A stretch of DNA of 64,000 nt from Cycloclasticus pugetii PS-1 (GTDB lineage Bacteria; Pseudomonadota; Gammaproteobacteria; Methylococcales; Cycloclasticaceae): assembly GCF_000384415.1 (NCBI RefSeq), contig NZ_ARVU01000001.1, positions 1,426,001-1,490,000 on the forward strand. Direction: 5' to 3'. Both the position numbers and the translations under genes were made by a program. Each line of letters opens with the position of its first letter. The stretch's first letter is position 1. The notes below the pieces were generated by a model. That model ran no database searches, had not been told where the DNA came from, and worked only from the letters and a program-made list of their open reading frames with translations. Positions 27,118 to 37,433 of this stretch are shown piece by piece.

Positions 27118-27713
27118 CTAGCCTGCCATCGCTTTAAATCGCTTAACGTATCGACATCCCAAAGCATCGGCAACAAGCTATATGTCAGTTTTGCACCTGT
27201 CAATGCCTTCAAGGTCTGGCTTAGTACCGTTGCTTCACCCCAATCAACCTGACTAAACATATTGTCGCGCACCTTGGTGCAACCAATTAATACAAAACCA
27301 CCATCTTCTGCCGGCCCCAAAACCACCTTCGAGTCTGTCAGTAACTGAAATGCTTCCATTAAATAATTGAGAGTAAAAACTGGGCAATCGGCACCAATCA
27401 ACACAACCCTATTTGCCTCGTGAAGCCCTTGCTCAAGAGCATACTTCATCTTATCACCCAGGTTAGCGCCGCGTTGTTTGCGTAGGGCAAATTTATATTT
27501 CTTAGCAACCTGCTGAAAAAAGTCATGTTGTAAATCAGGCGCACACCATAGTTGGACGCTGTAACTACTGCTAGCAGCTAACTCAACAACACTGCTTAAT
27601 AACGTTATATATACATCAGTTGCTGCCTTCACACCTAGTTCGGGTATCAAGCGCGTTTTTACAAAACCGTCTATAGGTGCCTTCGCAAAAATTTGCAGTA
27701 CTGTATCAGCCAT
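27114..27713 (-). CDS. DUF2064 / TIGR04282-type glycosyltransferase-like protein
   Basis: This 199-residue protein opens LQIFAKAPIDGFVKTRLIPELG and has VVLIGADCPVFTLNYL and GPAEDGGFVLIGC, the hallmarks of the DUF2064 nucleotide-sugar-transferase-like family. Members occur near radical-SAM and arsenosugar genes, neither of which is present here. Natural substrate unknown. A 7-bp inverted repeat (27740-27746 with 27753-27759) lies between it and dapC. Confidence 0.85.
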   Translation of the reverse strand: MADTVLQIFAKAPIDGFVKTRLIPELGVKAATDVYITLLSSVVELAASSSYSVQLWCAPDLQHDFFQQVAKKYKFALRKQRGANLGDKMKYALEQGLHEANRVVLIGADCPVFTLNYLMEAFQLLTDSKVVLGPAEDGGFVLIGCTKVRDNMFSQVDWGEATVLSQTLKALTGAKLTYSLLPMLWDVDTLSDLKRWQAS

Positions 27714-27800
27714 CAGATTTGCTATTATTGTTAGCTTGGAGCGTTTTATCCTAAACGCTAATCACCTATACTACCACGCTACAAAAAATATCCTTTCGTT

Positions 27801-28997
27801 ATGAACCCAGATTTAGCTTCTCTTCAACCGTACCCATTTGAGAAACTCGCTAAACTCAAGCACGGTATTACACCACCCAATCAGTTAGAGCATATCGCTT
27901 TATCTGTCGGCGAACCTAAGCACCCTACGCCTCAAATAATTACCGATGCGTTGCTAAAACACTTACATACCCTTGGCCAATACCCAACCACAAAAGGGCT
28001 AGACGAATTACGTCAAAGCATTGCCGCATGGCTTTCTCAACGTTTTGATATAAACCCTAACGCGCTTGACCCAAACACACATATTTTACCGGTTAGTGGC
28101 ACACGAGAAGCCCTCTTCTCATTCGCACAATGCGTTGTCCAACGAAGTGATAAGGCCATCGTTGCCATGCCAAACCCCTTTTATCAAATATACGAAGGGG
28201 CAACTTTATTAGCCGGTGCAAAACCATTCTTCATCAATTGTGATCAAGAAAACAATTACCTGCCCGATTACGACAAAGTAAGCACAAAAACATGGAAAAA
28301 CTGCCAACTACTTTATATATGTAACCCTGGCAACCCCAGTGGTGCAAACCATACCGAGGCACAACTAAGACAACTTATTGAACTAGCACACCGTTATGAC
28401 TTCATCATTGCGGCGGATGAATGTTATTCAGAGATATACACCACTGAACACAATAGACCATTAGGTTTATTAGAGGTCAGCCAGAACATGGGCAACACAG
28501 ATTTTTCACGTTGTGTTGTTTTTCATAGCCTGTCCAAGCGCTCAAACGCGCCGGGTTTGCGATCAGGGTTTATTGCTGGCGATGCTAAGGTTCTAAAAAG
28601 CTATTTTAATTACCGTACTTATCACGGCTGCACCATGCCAACGCCGACCCAACATGCCAGTATTGCCGCTTGGGGACACGAAGAACATGTTAATGAAAAC
28701 CGCATTCTTTATGCTCAAAAATTCAAAGATGTGCTGTCTATAATTGACGATAGCTTGGATGTAAAAGCACCCGACGCGGGCTTTTATTTATGGGCAAAAA
28801 CACCTATTTCTGATATCGACTTTGCACAGCAACTGTTCGAAAAACAACATATCACCGTGTTACCTGGGCAGTTTCTAGCCCGCAATACAAACGACGGCAA
28901 TCCTGGTTTAAATCATATTCGTATGGCGCTGGTAGCACCAGTGGGCGAATGTTTAGACGCCGCACACCGAATTAAACAATTCATACAAACTCTTTAA
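27801..28997 (+). CDS. dapC: Succinyldiaminopimelate aminotransferase
   Basis: A 398-residue class I/II aminotransferase of the lysine and peptidoglycan diaminopimelate route. It begins MNPDLASLQPYPFEKLAKL, has YICNPGNPSGANHT, DECYSEIY and the PLP lysine in FHSLSKRSNAPGLRSGF. Its place before dapD and dapE supports DapC over generic aspartate aminotransferases. Confidence 0.93.
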   Translation: MNPDLASLQPYPFEKLAKLKHGITPPNQLEHIALSVGEPKHPTPQIITDALLKHLHTLGQYPTTKGLDELRQSIAAWLSQRFDINPNALDPNTHILPVSGTREALFSFAQCVVQRSDKAIVAMPNPFYQIYEGATLLAGAKPFFINCDQENNYLPDYDKVSTKTWKNCQLLYICNPGNPSGANHTEAQLRQLIELAHRYDFIIAADECYSEIYTTEHNRPLGLLEVSQNMGNTDFSRCVVFHSLSKRSNAPGLRSGFIAGDAKVLKSYFNYRTYHGCTMPTPTQHASIAAWGHEEHVNENRILYAQKFKDVLSIIDDSLDVKAPDAGFYLWAKTPISDIDFAQQLFEKQHITVLPGQFLARNTNDGNPGLNHIRMALVAPVGECLDAAHRIKQFIQTL

Positions 28998-29024
28998 ACT
29001 ATCATTAAATTATAGGATTAACAC

Positions 29025-29843
29025 ATGCAAAACCTTGAAAACATTATCAATGAAGCTTTTGAAAACCGCGCTGACTTTGATTCAAAATCAGTCTCCTCAG
29101 AAATTCGCAGTGCCGTTGAACAAGCACTTGCTATGCTAGACAGTGGCGAAGGTCGTGTTGCAGAAAAAAAAGACGGCGACTGGGTGGTCAATCAGTGGTT
29201 AAAAAAAGCTGTTTTATTATCGTTCAAGATCAACGACAACCGCGTCATGGACCGTGATGAAAACCGCTTCTACGATAAAGTAGAGACTAAATTTGCTAAC
29301 TACACTGAAGAAGATTTTAAAAATGGCGGTATGCGTGCTGTACCAGGTTCAGTGGTTCGTGCAGGTTCATACATTGCACCTAATGTTGTCCTCATGCCCT
29401 CTTTCGTTAATATTGGCGCCTATGTAGATAGCGGTTCCATGGTTGATGGCTGGGCAACAGTTGGCTCATGTGCACAAATCGGTAAAAATGTTCATTTATC
29501 GGGCGGTGTTGGTATTGGTGGTGTTCTAGAACCATTACAAGCAGGCCCTACCATCATTGAAGATAATTGCTTCATTGGCGCACGCTCTGAGATTGTTGAA
29601 GGCGTTATTGTTGGCGAAGGTTCCGTGATTTCAATGGGTGTTTACATCGGCCAAAGTACAAAAATTTACAACCGTGAAACAGGCGAAATTATGTATGGCC
29701 GTATTCCTCCTTACTCTGTGGTTGTACCGGGCAATTTACCATCAAAAGACGGTACACATAGCTTATATGCGGCCATTATTATCAAAACGGTGGATGAAAA
29801 AACTCGCAGTAAAACTGGTTTAAACGATTTATTAAGGGATTAA
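29025..29843 (+). CDS. dapD: Tetrahydrodipicolinate N-succinyltransferase
   Basis: This 272-residue left-handed beta-helix enzyme succinylates tetrahydrodipicolinate. Hexapeptide repeats run about residues 105-220 (for example [22 protein letters not shown]). The C-terminus ends [14 protein letters not shown]. It follows dapC by 27 bp, and only one base separates it from the next gene. Confidence 0.96.
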   Translation: MQNLENIINEAFENRADFDSKSVSSEIRSAVEQALAMLDSGEGRVAEKKDGDWVVNQWLKKAVLLSFKINDNRVMDRDENRFYDKVETKFANYTEEDFKNGGMRAVPGSVVRAGSYIAPNVVLMPSFVNIGAYVDSGSMVDGWATVGSCAQIGKNVHLSGGVGIGGVLEPLQAGPTIIEDNCFIGARSEIVEGVIVGEGSVISMGVYIGQSTKIYNRETGEIMYGRIPPYSVVVPGNLPSKDGTHSLYAAIIIKTVDEKTRSKTGLNDLLRD

Positions 29844-29844
29844 G

Positions 29845-30195
29845 ATGCCCATCGTTATGTATGGTATTAAAAACTGTGACACCATTAAAAAAGCCAAAAA
29901 ATGGCTGACTGATAATGGGATCGAGTTTACGTTTCACGATTACCGGCAAGATGGCCTAAACGAAGCTCTTTTAAGCGCTCTCGAAGGCCGCCTTGGTTGG
30001 CAAGCGATGATTAACAAACGAGGTACAACATGGCGCAAACTTGATGATGAGGTAAAATCATCAATCGATAGGGAAAAGGCCATTAGCATCATGTTAGAAA
30101 ACCCCGCGATCATTAAACGTCCTCTCTTAGATACCGGCAAAACCCTAGCACTTGGCTTTTCCGCTGATCAATACCAACAACTATTGTCTACATGA
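29845..30195 (+). CDS. ArsC/Spx-family protein (YffB-like)
   Basis: A 116-residue thioredoxin-fold protein with MYGIKNCDTIKKAKKWL, a single cysteine at the ArsC-like active site and no CxxC. The RGTTWRKL and ENPAIIKRPLLD sequences are typical of YffB. E. coli yffB also lies next to dapE, so linkage to the dap genes is conserved, but its role is unproven; a glutathione-dependent reductase function has been proposed for the family. It overlaps dapE by 4 bp. Confidence 0.9.
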   Translation: MPIVMYGIKNCDTIKKAKKWLTDNGIEFTFHDYRQDGLNEALLSALEGRLGWQAMINKRGTTWRKLDDEVKSSIDREKAISIMLENPAIIKRPLLDTGKTLALGFSADQYQQLLST

Positions 30196-31319
30196 GTGAT
30201 ACATTAAACCTCACCCTTGCCTTACTTAAAAAGCAATCACTTACGCCTAACGATGCAGGCTGCATGGACTTGATGGCAGAGTACCTGCAAGAACGTGGCT
30301 TCAAAATAGAGTGGATGAACTTCGGCGAAACACGCAATATGTGGGCAAGAAAAGGCAGCGAAGCGCCGTTATTTTGTTTTGCAGGTCATACCGATGTGGT
30401 ACCCACGGGTCCACTAGAAGAATGGAGCACTCCACCTTTTGAACCTACCATCAAGGATGGCTTGGTCTATGCCCGTGGTGCCGCTGACATGAAAGGCAGT
30501 TTAGCGGCAATGATGACTGCTTGTGATCGTTTTATTACCGAACATAGCACTCACAACGGCTCTATTTCGTTCTTAATCACTAGCGATGAAGAAGGCCCCG
30601 CCCATGACGGTACTGTTAAAGTCATTGACACACTGAACCAGCGCAAAGAAAAAATCGATTTTTGTATCGTTGGTGAACCGTCGAGCCATAAACGTTTTGG
30701 TGATATGGTACGCGTTGGTCGACGTGGTTCGATCAATGGTTATTTGACCTTATTTGGTAAACAAGGCCATGTTGCCTACCCCGAATTAGTCGATAACCCT
30801 ATCCATGCCCTAGCCCCTATTTTGTCAAAAATAACGGCAGAAAAATGGGATGAGGGTAATGAATATTTCCCACCGACTAGCTTTCAAATCTCTAATATTA
30901 ATGCTGGAACCGGTGTTGAAAATGTTGTTCCTGGGCAACTTAATTTAGTGTTCAATCTACGTTTCTCGAGCGAATTAACACCCGAAGACATTAAACGGCG
31001 TATCACTTACATAGTGGACCAAAATTCAGATAATTATGAGCTTAGTTGGCAGGTATCGGGTTTACCATTTCTGACAGAGAAAGGAACATTAACCAACGCT
31101 GTTGAACAAGCCATTTATGAACTAACCGGCAGCACACCTGTTTTATCGACTGGCGGCGGCACATCTGATGGTCGCTTTATTGCCCCAAGTGGGGCCCAGC
31201 TTATTGAGCTAGGCCCCATTAACGAAACAATCCATAAGGTTAATGAATGCGTCCGTATTGACGATTTAGACACATTATCACTGACCTACTCTAAAATACT
31301 AGAAAATATTTTACTTTAA
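30192..31319 (+). CDS. dapE: Succinyl-diaminopimelate desuccinylase
   Basis: This 375-residue M20 metallopeptidase-family enzyme frees LL-diaminopimelate. Metal-binding motifs [27 protein letters not shown] and the late [14 protein letters not shown] are present. It completes a dapC-dapD-dapE run, supplying diaminopimelate for lysine and peptidoglycan. Confidence 0.96.
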   Translation: MSDTLNLTLALLKKQSLTPNDAGCMDLMAEYLQERGFKIEWMNFGETRNMWARKGSEAPLFCFAGHTDVVPTGPLEEWSTPPFEPTIKDGLVYARGAADMKGSLAAMMTACDRFITEHSTHNGSISFLITSDEEGPAHDGTVKVIDTLNQRKEKIDFCIVGEPSSHKRFGDMVRVGRRGSINGYLTLFGKQGHVAYPELVDNPIHALAPILSKITAEKWDEGNEYFPPTSFQISNINAGTGVENVVPGQLNLVFNLRFSSELTPEDIKRRITYIVDQNSDNYELSWQVSGLPFLTEKGTLTNAVEQAIYELTGSTPVLSTGGGTSDGRFIAPSGAQLIELGPINETIHKVNECVRIDDLDTLSLTYSKILENILL

Positions 31320-31345
31320 CTACAAAACATAACTGGCTGATTTAT

Positions 31346-32695
31346 ATGAACTATGACTTTGATTTAATATCTATTGGTGGTGGTAGCGGTGGTATCGCTG
31401 GTGCGAATCGAGCAGCTTCTTACGGTGCTAAATGTGCGGTTGTTGAGCAAGCTAGGCTCGGTGGAACCTGCGTTAATGTTGGCTGCGTTCCTAAAAAGGT
31501 AATGTGGTTTGCCGCCTCGACAGCAGACATTATTCACTCGGCTAGCGATTATGGTTTTGACGCTTCACTCAATTCCTTTAACTGGCACTTGCTAAAGCAA
31601 AATCGAGACGCCTACATCAAACGCCTCAATGGAATTTATGGCAATAATTTACATAACAATAACGTCGAACATATTGAAGGAACCGCATCGTTTATTGATA
31701 GTCACACTATTCAGGTTGGTGACAAACAATATACGGCTAAACGTTTCCTCATTGCCACCGGGGGTAAACCGGCTGTCCCCAATATTCCTGGTGCGCAATA
31801 CGGTATTACATCGGATGGTTTTTTTGAACTTGAAAAACAGCCCAGCAAAGTGGCCATCATTGGTGCAGGGTTTATTGCCGTTGAGCTCGCAGGTGTCTTC
31901 CAAGCCTTAGGCACTCAAGTAACACTTATTATACGAGGTGACCACGCTCTTCGATCATTCGATAGTATGTTAGGTACTGAGTTAATGAAAGCCATGCAAC
32001 ACCAAGGTATTCAAGTTGAAACTCAAACCACACAAACGTCTATTGATAAAAGCCCAGAAGGAAAATTAACCATCAACACCACTACTGGCGTCGTTGACGG
32101 CGAATACGATGAAGTTATTTGGGCAATTGGACGTGAACCAAACACCGATTCATTATCTATTGAAAAGGCAGGTATTGAACTTGATAAACGTGGCTTTATC
32201 ACCACCGATGAGTGGCAAAAAACATCTCAAGAGCATATTTTTGCCGTCGGCGATGTGACTGGGCGAGCTGCCTTAACACCCGTCGCTATTGCAGCAGCAC
32301 GCCGCCTTTGCGACCGATTATTTAACGGCCAGCACGAGCGTAAATTAGATTACAACCTGATTCCTAGCGTCATCTTTTCACACCCGCCGATCGGAACAAT
32401 TGGCCTCACACAAGAGCAAGCCATCGAGCAATTTGGCGATGACGTAAAAACCTACACCTCCACCTTTAACCCTATGACACAGGCGCTATCAGTTGATAAA
32501 CAGCCCACCACTATGAAACTGGTAACCACAGGAAAAGAAGAAAAAGTGGTCGGTTGTCACCTGTTCGGTGAAAGCTCTGATGAAATTCTTCAAGGTTTTG
32601 CTGTAGCTATCAAAATGGGCGCAACCAAAAAGGACTTTGACGATACCGTTGCCATTCACCCAACAAATGCGGAAGAGTTAGTGACGATGACCTAG
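31346..32695 (+). CDS. gor: Glutathione-disulfide reductase
   Basis: A 449-residue flavoprotein disulfide reductase. FAD motif [17 protein letters not shown], redox pair [13 protein letters not shown] (C42, C47), NADPH-domain [17 protein letters not shown] followed by an arginine (IIRGDHALR) and C-terminal [12 protein letters not shown] with the active histidine all fit Gor rather than dihydrolipoamide dehydrogenase. It starts 26 bp after dapE. Confidence 0.95.
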   Translation: MNYDFDLISIGGGSGGIAGANRAASYGAKCAVVEQARLGGTCVNVGCVPKKVMWFAASTADIIHSASDYGFDASLNSFNWHLLKQNRDAYIKRLNGIYGNNLHNNNVEHIEGTASFIDSHTIQVGDKQYTAKRFLIATGGKPAVPNIPGAQYGITSDGFFELEKQPSKVAIIGAGFIAVELAGVFQALGTQVTLIIRGDHALRSFDSMLGTELMKAMQHQGIQVETQTTQTSIDKSPEGKLTINTTTGVVDGEYDEVIWAIGREPNTDSLSIEKAGIELDKRGFITTDEWQKTSQEHIFAVGDVTGRAALTPVAIAAARRLCDRLFNGQHERKLDYNLIPSVIFSHPPIGTIGLTQEQAIEQFGDDVKTYTSTFNPMTQALSVDKQPTTMKLVTTGKEEKVVGCHLFGESSDEILQGFAVAIKMGATKKDFDDTVAIHPTNAEELVTMT

Positions 32696-32776
32696 CCTTT
32701 AATATCAATAGGCTCTTAGTCATCAACGGTCTTGTCACCCAAAAAACACTAACCTAGGTGACACCGGAGCAGCATG

Positions 32777-32802
32777 AAAGGAGGTTAGCTCTAACCTCCT
32801 TT
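32777..32802 (-). terminator. Stem-loop overlapping the stop codon of the DUF1244 gene
   Basis: AAAGGAGGTTAG and CTAACCTCCTTT form a 12-bp stem with a two-base centre (effective loop larger). It covers the end of the leftward gene and could terminate it and the convergent gor transcript, but the T tract on either side is poor. Confidence 0.5.
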
Positions 32803-33099
32803 ACGTCTTGCCTCACCGGCTTCAAATTCTGCTAACTGTTCAGGTGTTGCTGGTAATTGATATTTCTCTTTCCATTCGGCAAACGTCATGCCATACACAA
32901 CCTCTCTAGCCGCTTCATAATCAATATCAACATCTCGTTCTTTCGCTTCAGCCATATACCATTTAGAAAAACAATTTCGGCAAAAGTCTGCCAAATTCAT
33001 CAAATCAATATTTTGCACATCTGTCTTCGTTTGTAAGTGTTTAAGAATTCGCCTAAAAGTGGCGGCTTCAATTTCTAATTGTGTTTGTTTATCCATCAT
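32791..33099 (-). CDS. DUF1244 family protein
   Basis: This 102-residue protein matches the DUF1244 pattern: QTQLEIEAATFRRILKHL, LADFCRNCFSKWYM with a CxxC, DYEAAREVVYGMTFAEWKEKYQ. It is a small helical family with no established function. It lies 11 bp after zapE and is probably co-transcribed. Confidence 0.85.
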   Translation of the reverse strand: MMDKQTQLEIEAATFRRILKHLQTKTDVQNIDLMNLADFCRNCFSKWYMAEAKERDVDIDYEAAREVVYGMTFAEWKEKYQLPATPEQLAEFEAGEARRKGG

Positions 33100-33110
33100 T
33101 ATTCTCCTTT

Positions 33111-34214
33111 TTAGGGTAAGTGAGGCCTTTCTAAATATTCATGTGATTGCATTTCAAGCAAACGACTGACTGTACGTTCAAATTGAAAAGCCAGCTTTTT
33201 ACCTTGATACAACTTCTCAGCAGACACTTGTGCTGACATAATTAATTTAACATTATGAGCATATAACTCATCGACTAAATTAACAAAACGGTTCGCATGG
33301 TCATTACTCATATCATTCATTACCACAACGTCTGATATCAATACGGTGTGAAAACAGCGCGAAATTTCAATGTAGTCAGCTGAACCACGTGGAATATCAC
33401 AAATGACTTGATAATCAAACCATACAACCCCTTCTGAGCAATGCTTTACATCAATAATCCGCCCCTCTATTTCAAGTGCTGACTCAGGTTCAACATCTGC
33501 AACGGTTAAGTGTTCAAACAACTCATTTAATATTTTGTCTGTTTGATCATCCAAGGGAGAATGATAGATTTCCGCCTGTTCTAATTCTCGCAATCGGTAA
33601 TCTGTTCCACTGTCTAATTTTCTAACCTTACAGTTGGCCTTCAATGCCTCGATAGCGGGTAAAAACCTTGCCCGTTGTAGTCCATCCTTATATAAACCAT
33701 CCGGCTCGATATTAGACGTTGCAACTAAACAGATACCACGCTTAAATAAAGCCTCAAACAAGCGGCCTAACAGCATTGCGTCGGTAATATCGGAAACAAA
33801 AAACTCATCAAAACACAACACCCTACAACGTTGTGATATTCCATCGGCCACCTTTTGTAGTGGATCTTCAACATTTTTTATCTCACCGAGTTGTTTATGA
33901 ACTTTTTGCATAAACCGATGAAAATGTGTTCGCTGCTTTTCTTTAAATGGTAAAGAATCGTAAAAGATATCCATAAGATAGGTTTTGCCCTGCCCTACAC
34001 CTCCCCATAAGTAGAGCCCTTTGGGCGCCAATAAAAGAGGTTCTGATTTGGCCTTAAATATAGAAAAAAAACCTTTCTTTTCAGTTAGCTGGGAGGGTGT
34101 ATTGAGCAGCTCTTTATACAAATCATTTAAACACTGAATAATGACTTTCTGTGCATCATCTTTAATAAAACTTTTTTGCGCCAGATCAAGTTCATAGCGT
34201 TCTAATGGGCTCAT
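33111..34214 (-). CDS. zapE: Cell division ATPase ZapE (AFG1-like)
   Basis: A 367-residue AFG1-family P-loop ATPase. Walker A is GLYLWGGVGQGKTYLMD (71-78), Walker B VLCFDEFFVSDITDAM, and VATSNIEPDGLYKDGLQR is characteristic. In E. coli ZapE associates with the Z-ring. It is divergent from the rightward 110-residue gene across 100 bp. Confidence 0.93.
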   Translation of the reverse strand: MSPLERYELDLAQKSFIKDDAQKVIIQCLNDLYKELLNTPSQLTEKKGFFSIFKAKSEPLLLAPKGLYLWGGVGQGKTYLMDIFYDSLPFKEKQRTHFHRFMQKVHKQLGEIKNVEDPLQKVADGISQRCRVLCFDEFFVSDITDAMLLGRLFEALFKRGICLVATSNIEPDGLYKDGLQRARFLPAIEALKANCKVRKLDSGTDYRLRELEQAEIYHSPLDDQTDKILNELFEHLTVADVEPESALEIEGRIIDVKHCSEGVVWFDYQVICDIPRGSADYIEISRCFHTVLISDVVVMNDMSNDHANRFVNLVDELYAHNVKLIMSAQVSAEKLYQGKKLAFQFERTVSRLLEMQSHEYLERPHLP

Positions 34215-34314
34215 AGTGAAATATCAATAATTGTGTTAAATTGTTAATTTGAAGATATTGAAGTCGTTACCAAGCCAGCAACTTAAATTAAGTATATTGT
34301 AGCAATTATCCCTC

Positions 34315-34647
34315 ATGAACATTCAAGCAAATTTAACCGGTGTTAGCCTAATACCAAATCCTAAAAAGGCTGCCAACAAACCGACTGGCACACAGGAAGA
34401 TTTAAATGAAAAGCACATAGCAAGTCAGGAGAAAAACAGCCCGTTAACAACTAAAAACATTGAACGCGCTGAAATAATCCAAAAAATTGAAACGCTAAAT
34501 GACAGTCAAAAAGCCAATATTCATATTGACAACCTAGACTACAAAAACCAAAAATCAATCCAGTCATACCTTGATCATCAGGCTCTAGAAAGCCAAACTC
34601 TACGCGATGAACTTCACAGTCAATTAGGCGTAGATTTTTCTGTTTAA
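34315..34647 (+). CDS. Small hypothetical protein, helical C-terminus
   Basis: I do not recognise a domain with a known role. The 110-residue product is hydrophilic, with no signal peptide or membrane segment. Residues 1-45 are lysine- and asparagine-rich and probably disordered; residues 46-110 are charged helices ending SYLDHQALESQTLRDELHSQ then LGVDFSV. This terminal pattern resembles small uncharacterised gammaproteobacterial proteins. It opens a rightward group with yciB 18 bp later, so it is likely a real gene. Confidence 0.6.
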   Translation: MNIQANLTGVSLIPNPKKAANKPTGTQEDLNEKHIASQEKNSPLTTKNIERAEIIQKIETLNDSQKANIHIDNLDYKNQKSIQSYLDHQALESQTLRDELHSQLGVDFSV

Positions 34648-34665
34648 ATATACACCTCCTATACC

Positions 34666-35220
34666 ATGAAACTTCTGACTGATTTTTTTCCAATATTACT
34701 ATTTTTTATTGTCTACAAATGGCAAGGCATATACGCTGCAACAGTTGTCGCAATTATTGCGTCTGGCCTTCAGGTTGCTTCATTTTGGCTTAAAAATAAA
34801 CGAGTCGATTCAACACATATAATGACTTTCTGCCTTATGCTTCTTTTTGGTGGCGCAACACTCTACCTACAAAATGAAACCTTCATTAAATGGAAACCCA
34901 CAGTGATCAATTGGCTTTTTGCCTTTGCTTGCATTTCCACGCACTTTATTGGTAACACCCCTCTTGTTAAACGCATGATGAGCGGTGGATTAACACTTTC
35001 TGACAAAATTTGGACAAAACTAAATGGCATTTGGGCTCTTTTCTTTGTAGTACAAGGGCTTTTAAACCTGTATGTTATGTACAATTTCGACACAGATACT
35101 TGGGTAGATTTCAAATTGTTTGGAATGCTTGGGTTAACAATAATGTTTATTGTGGCTCAAGGCATTTACCTTACCAAGCACATCGAAGACCCTATAAACC
35201 AACCAGATAACCATAACTAG
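34666..35220 (+). CDS. yciB: Inner-membrane spanning protein YciB (septation protein A)
   Basis: A 184-residue membrane protein with five or six hydrophobic segments. MKLLTDFFPILLFFIVYKWQ, GNTPLVKRMM, and LSDKIWTKLNGIWALFFV are hallmark stretches of YciB, implicated in envelope integrity and septation. It is followed by bolA at 19 bp. Confidence 0.95.
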   Translation: MKLLTDFFPILLFFIVYKWQGIYAATVVAIIASGLQVASFWLKNKRVDSTHIMTFCLMLLFGGATLYLQNETFIKWKPTVINWLFAFACISTHFIGNTPLVKRMMSGGLTLSDKIWTKLNGIWALFFVVQGLLNLYVMYNFDTDTWVDFKLFGMLGLTIMFIVAQGIYLTKHIEDPINQPDNHN

Positions 35221-35239
35221 GAATTTTTCTACAGATAAA

Positions 35240-35536
35240 ATGACAAACCGTACAGATATAATAAAAGACACTTTAAATAAGGCTATTCAGCCCGAGTTCA
35301 TTCAAGTATTAGATGATAGCCAATCTCATGCAGGGCATGAAGGTGCTAAATCAGGTGGTGGGCATTTTTACCTGACCATTGTTTCTAATAAATTTGAAAA
35401 TAAATCAAGAATTCAACGTCACCAGCTTATTTATCGAGCATTAGGTGACATGATGAAAAGCGACATTCATGCACTTAGCATTAAAGCCTTTACACCAGAA
35501 GAAAAACCGACAACAGGAGATTTAAATGAAGGGTAA
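35240..35536 (+). CDS. bolA: BolA family protein
   Basis: This 98-residue BolA-fold protein has LDDSQSHAGHEGAKSGGGHF and SRIQRHQLIYRALGDMM, with the invariant histidines. BolA proteins bind glutaredoxins and Fe-S clusters and affect morphology and stress responses. Its end overlaps the parvulin gene by 11 bp. Confidence 0.92.
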   Translation: MTNRTDIIKDTLNKAIQPEFIQVLDDSQSHAGHEGAKSGGGHFYLTIVSNKFENKSRIQRHQLIYRALGDMMKSDIHALSIKAFTPEEKPTTGDLNEG

Positions 35537-36329
35537 ATTAGTCATCATTGGTTCAATTTTACTAGCATCTATCGCCCCACAGGCATTCGCAAACGAAGAC
35601 CCAACCATCGCTATTGTTAATGGACAAGAACTCAAACAATCAACCTTACAGTTTTACGCCCTAGAAAGGCGTCAAATCGATTCAAAAAACAATGTCCCAA
35701 TGAACCAACTGGTTGATGATATCGTTAACATGCAACTCCTAAAAGAAGAAGCTCATAAGAATAAGTTAGACAAATCTTCTGACTTTAAGGCACGCATGAA
35801 GTTTATTAATTTAAGCATGCTTTCTCAAGTCGCTATGATTGACTTTCTTGACAACAACCCTATTCCTGAAGAGCGTCTAAAAGAAGAATATGATGCTAAC
35901 ATTAACGAAATGGATGTCACGGAACTTAAAGCTAGCCATATCTTAGTATCAGAAGAAGCGCAGGCGAAAGAAGTTATTGAGAAACTCAACAAAGGTACTC
36001 CATTCGCTACACTTGCCAAGGAATACTCAACAGGACCAAGCGGCCCAAAAGGTGGGGATTTAGGTTGGTTTGCTCCGCAACGAATGGTACCTGAGTTCTC
36101 GAAAGCCGTGCTTTCTTTGAAAGATAATGAATACACTAAACAGGCTGTACAAACTCAATTTGGTTGGCATATCATTTTACGCACTGGGAAACGTGATGGG
36201 ACGCCGCCAACGTTTGAACAAGTCAAACCGAGCATTACGGCTAGTCTCGAACAAGAACATATTCAAAAACACATTAATGATTTAAGAAAAAAAGCAAAAA
36301 TCGAAATCACACCACAAAAACCTCAATAG
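35526..36329 (+). CDS. Periplasmic parvulin-type peptidyl-prolyl isomerase
   Basis: A 267-residue PpiC/SurA-like protein: signal peptide KGKLVIIGSILLASIAPQA with cleavage likely after AFA, a SurA-like helical chaperone N-domain to about residue 130, and a rotamase domain (ASHILVSEEAQAKEVIEKL, GPKGGDLGWFAPQRMVPEF, TQFGWHIILR). It should aid outer-membrane or periplasmic protein folding. It overlaps bolA. Confidence 0.92.
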   Translation: MKGKLVIIGSILLASIAPQAFANEDPTIAIVNGQELKQSTLQFYALERRQIDSKNNVPMNQLVDDIVNMQLLKEEAHKNKLDKSSDFKARMKFINLSMLSQVAMIDFLDNNPIPEERLKEEYDANINEMDVTELKASHILVSEEAQAKEVIEKLNKGTPFATLAKEYSTGPSGPKGGDLGWFAPQRMVPEFSKAVLSLKDNEYTKQAVQTQFGWHIILRTGKRDGTPPTFEQVKPSITASLEQEHIQKHINDLRKKAKIEITPQKPQ

Positions 36330-37324
<995 letters not shown>

Positions 37325-37327
37325 GTG

Positions 37328-37391
37328 TTTGCCGAGCAAATTCTCGGCGATACAACAATAAAGCATCAGCTTAACTTTTGATTAAGCTGAT
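37328..37391 (+). terminator. Two consecutive hairpins between adk and asd
   Basis: GCCGAG/CTCGGC around CAAATT lies just after adk, followed by ATCAGCTTAA/TTAAGCTGAT around a T-rich loop (37365-37391) with AATTT after it. The second is the better terminator candidate; the tail is short, so partial readthrough to asd is possible. Confidence 0.5.
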
Positions 37392-37433
37392 AATTTCACT
37401 TAAAACTTAATGATTTTGCAAGGAATAACCTAA

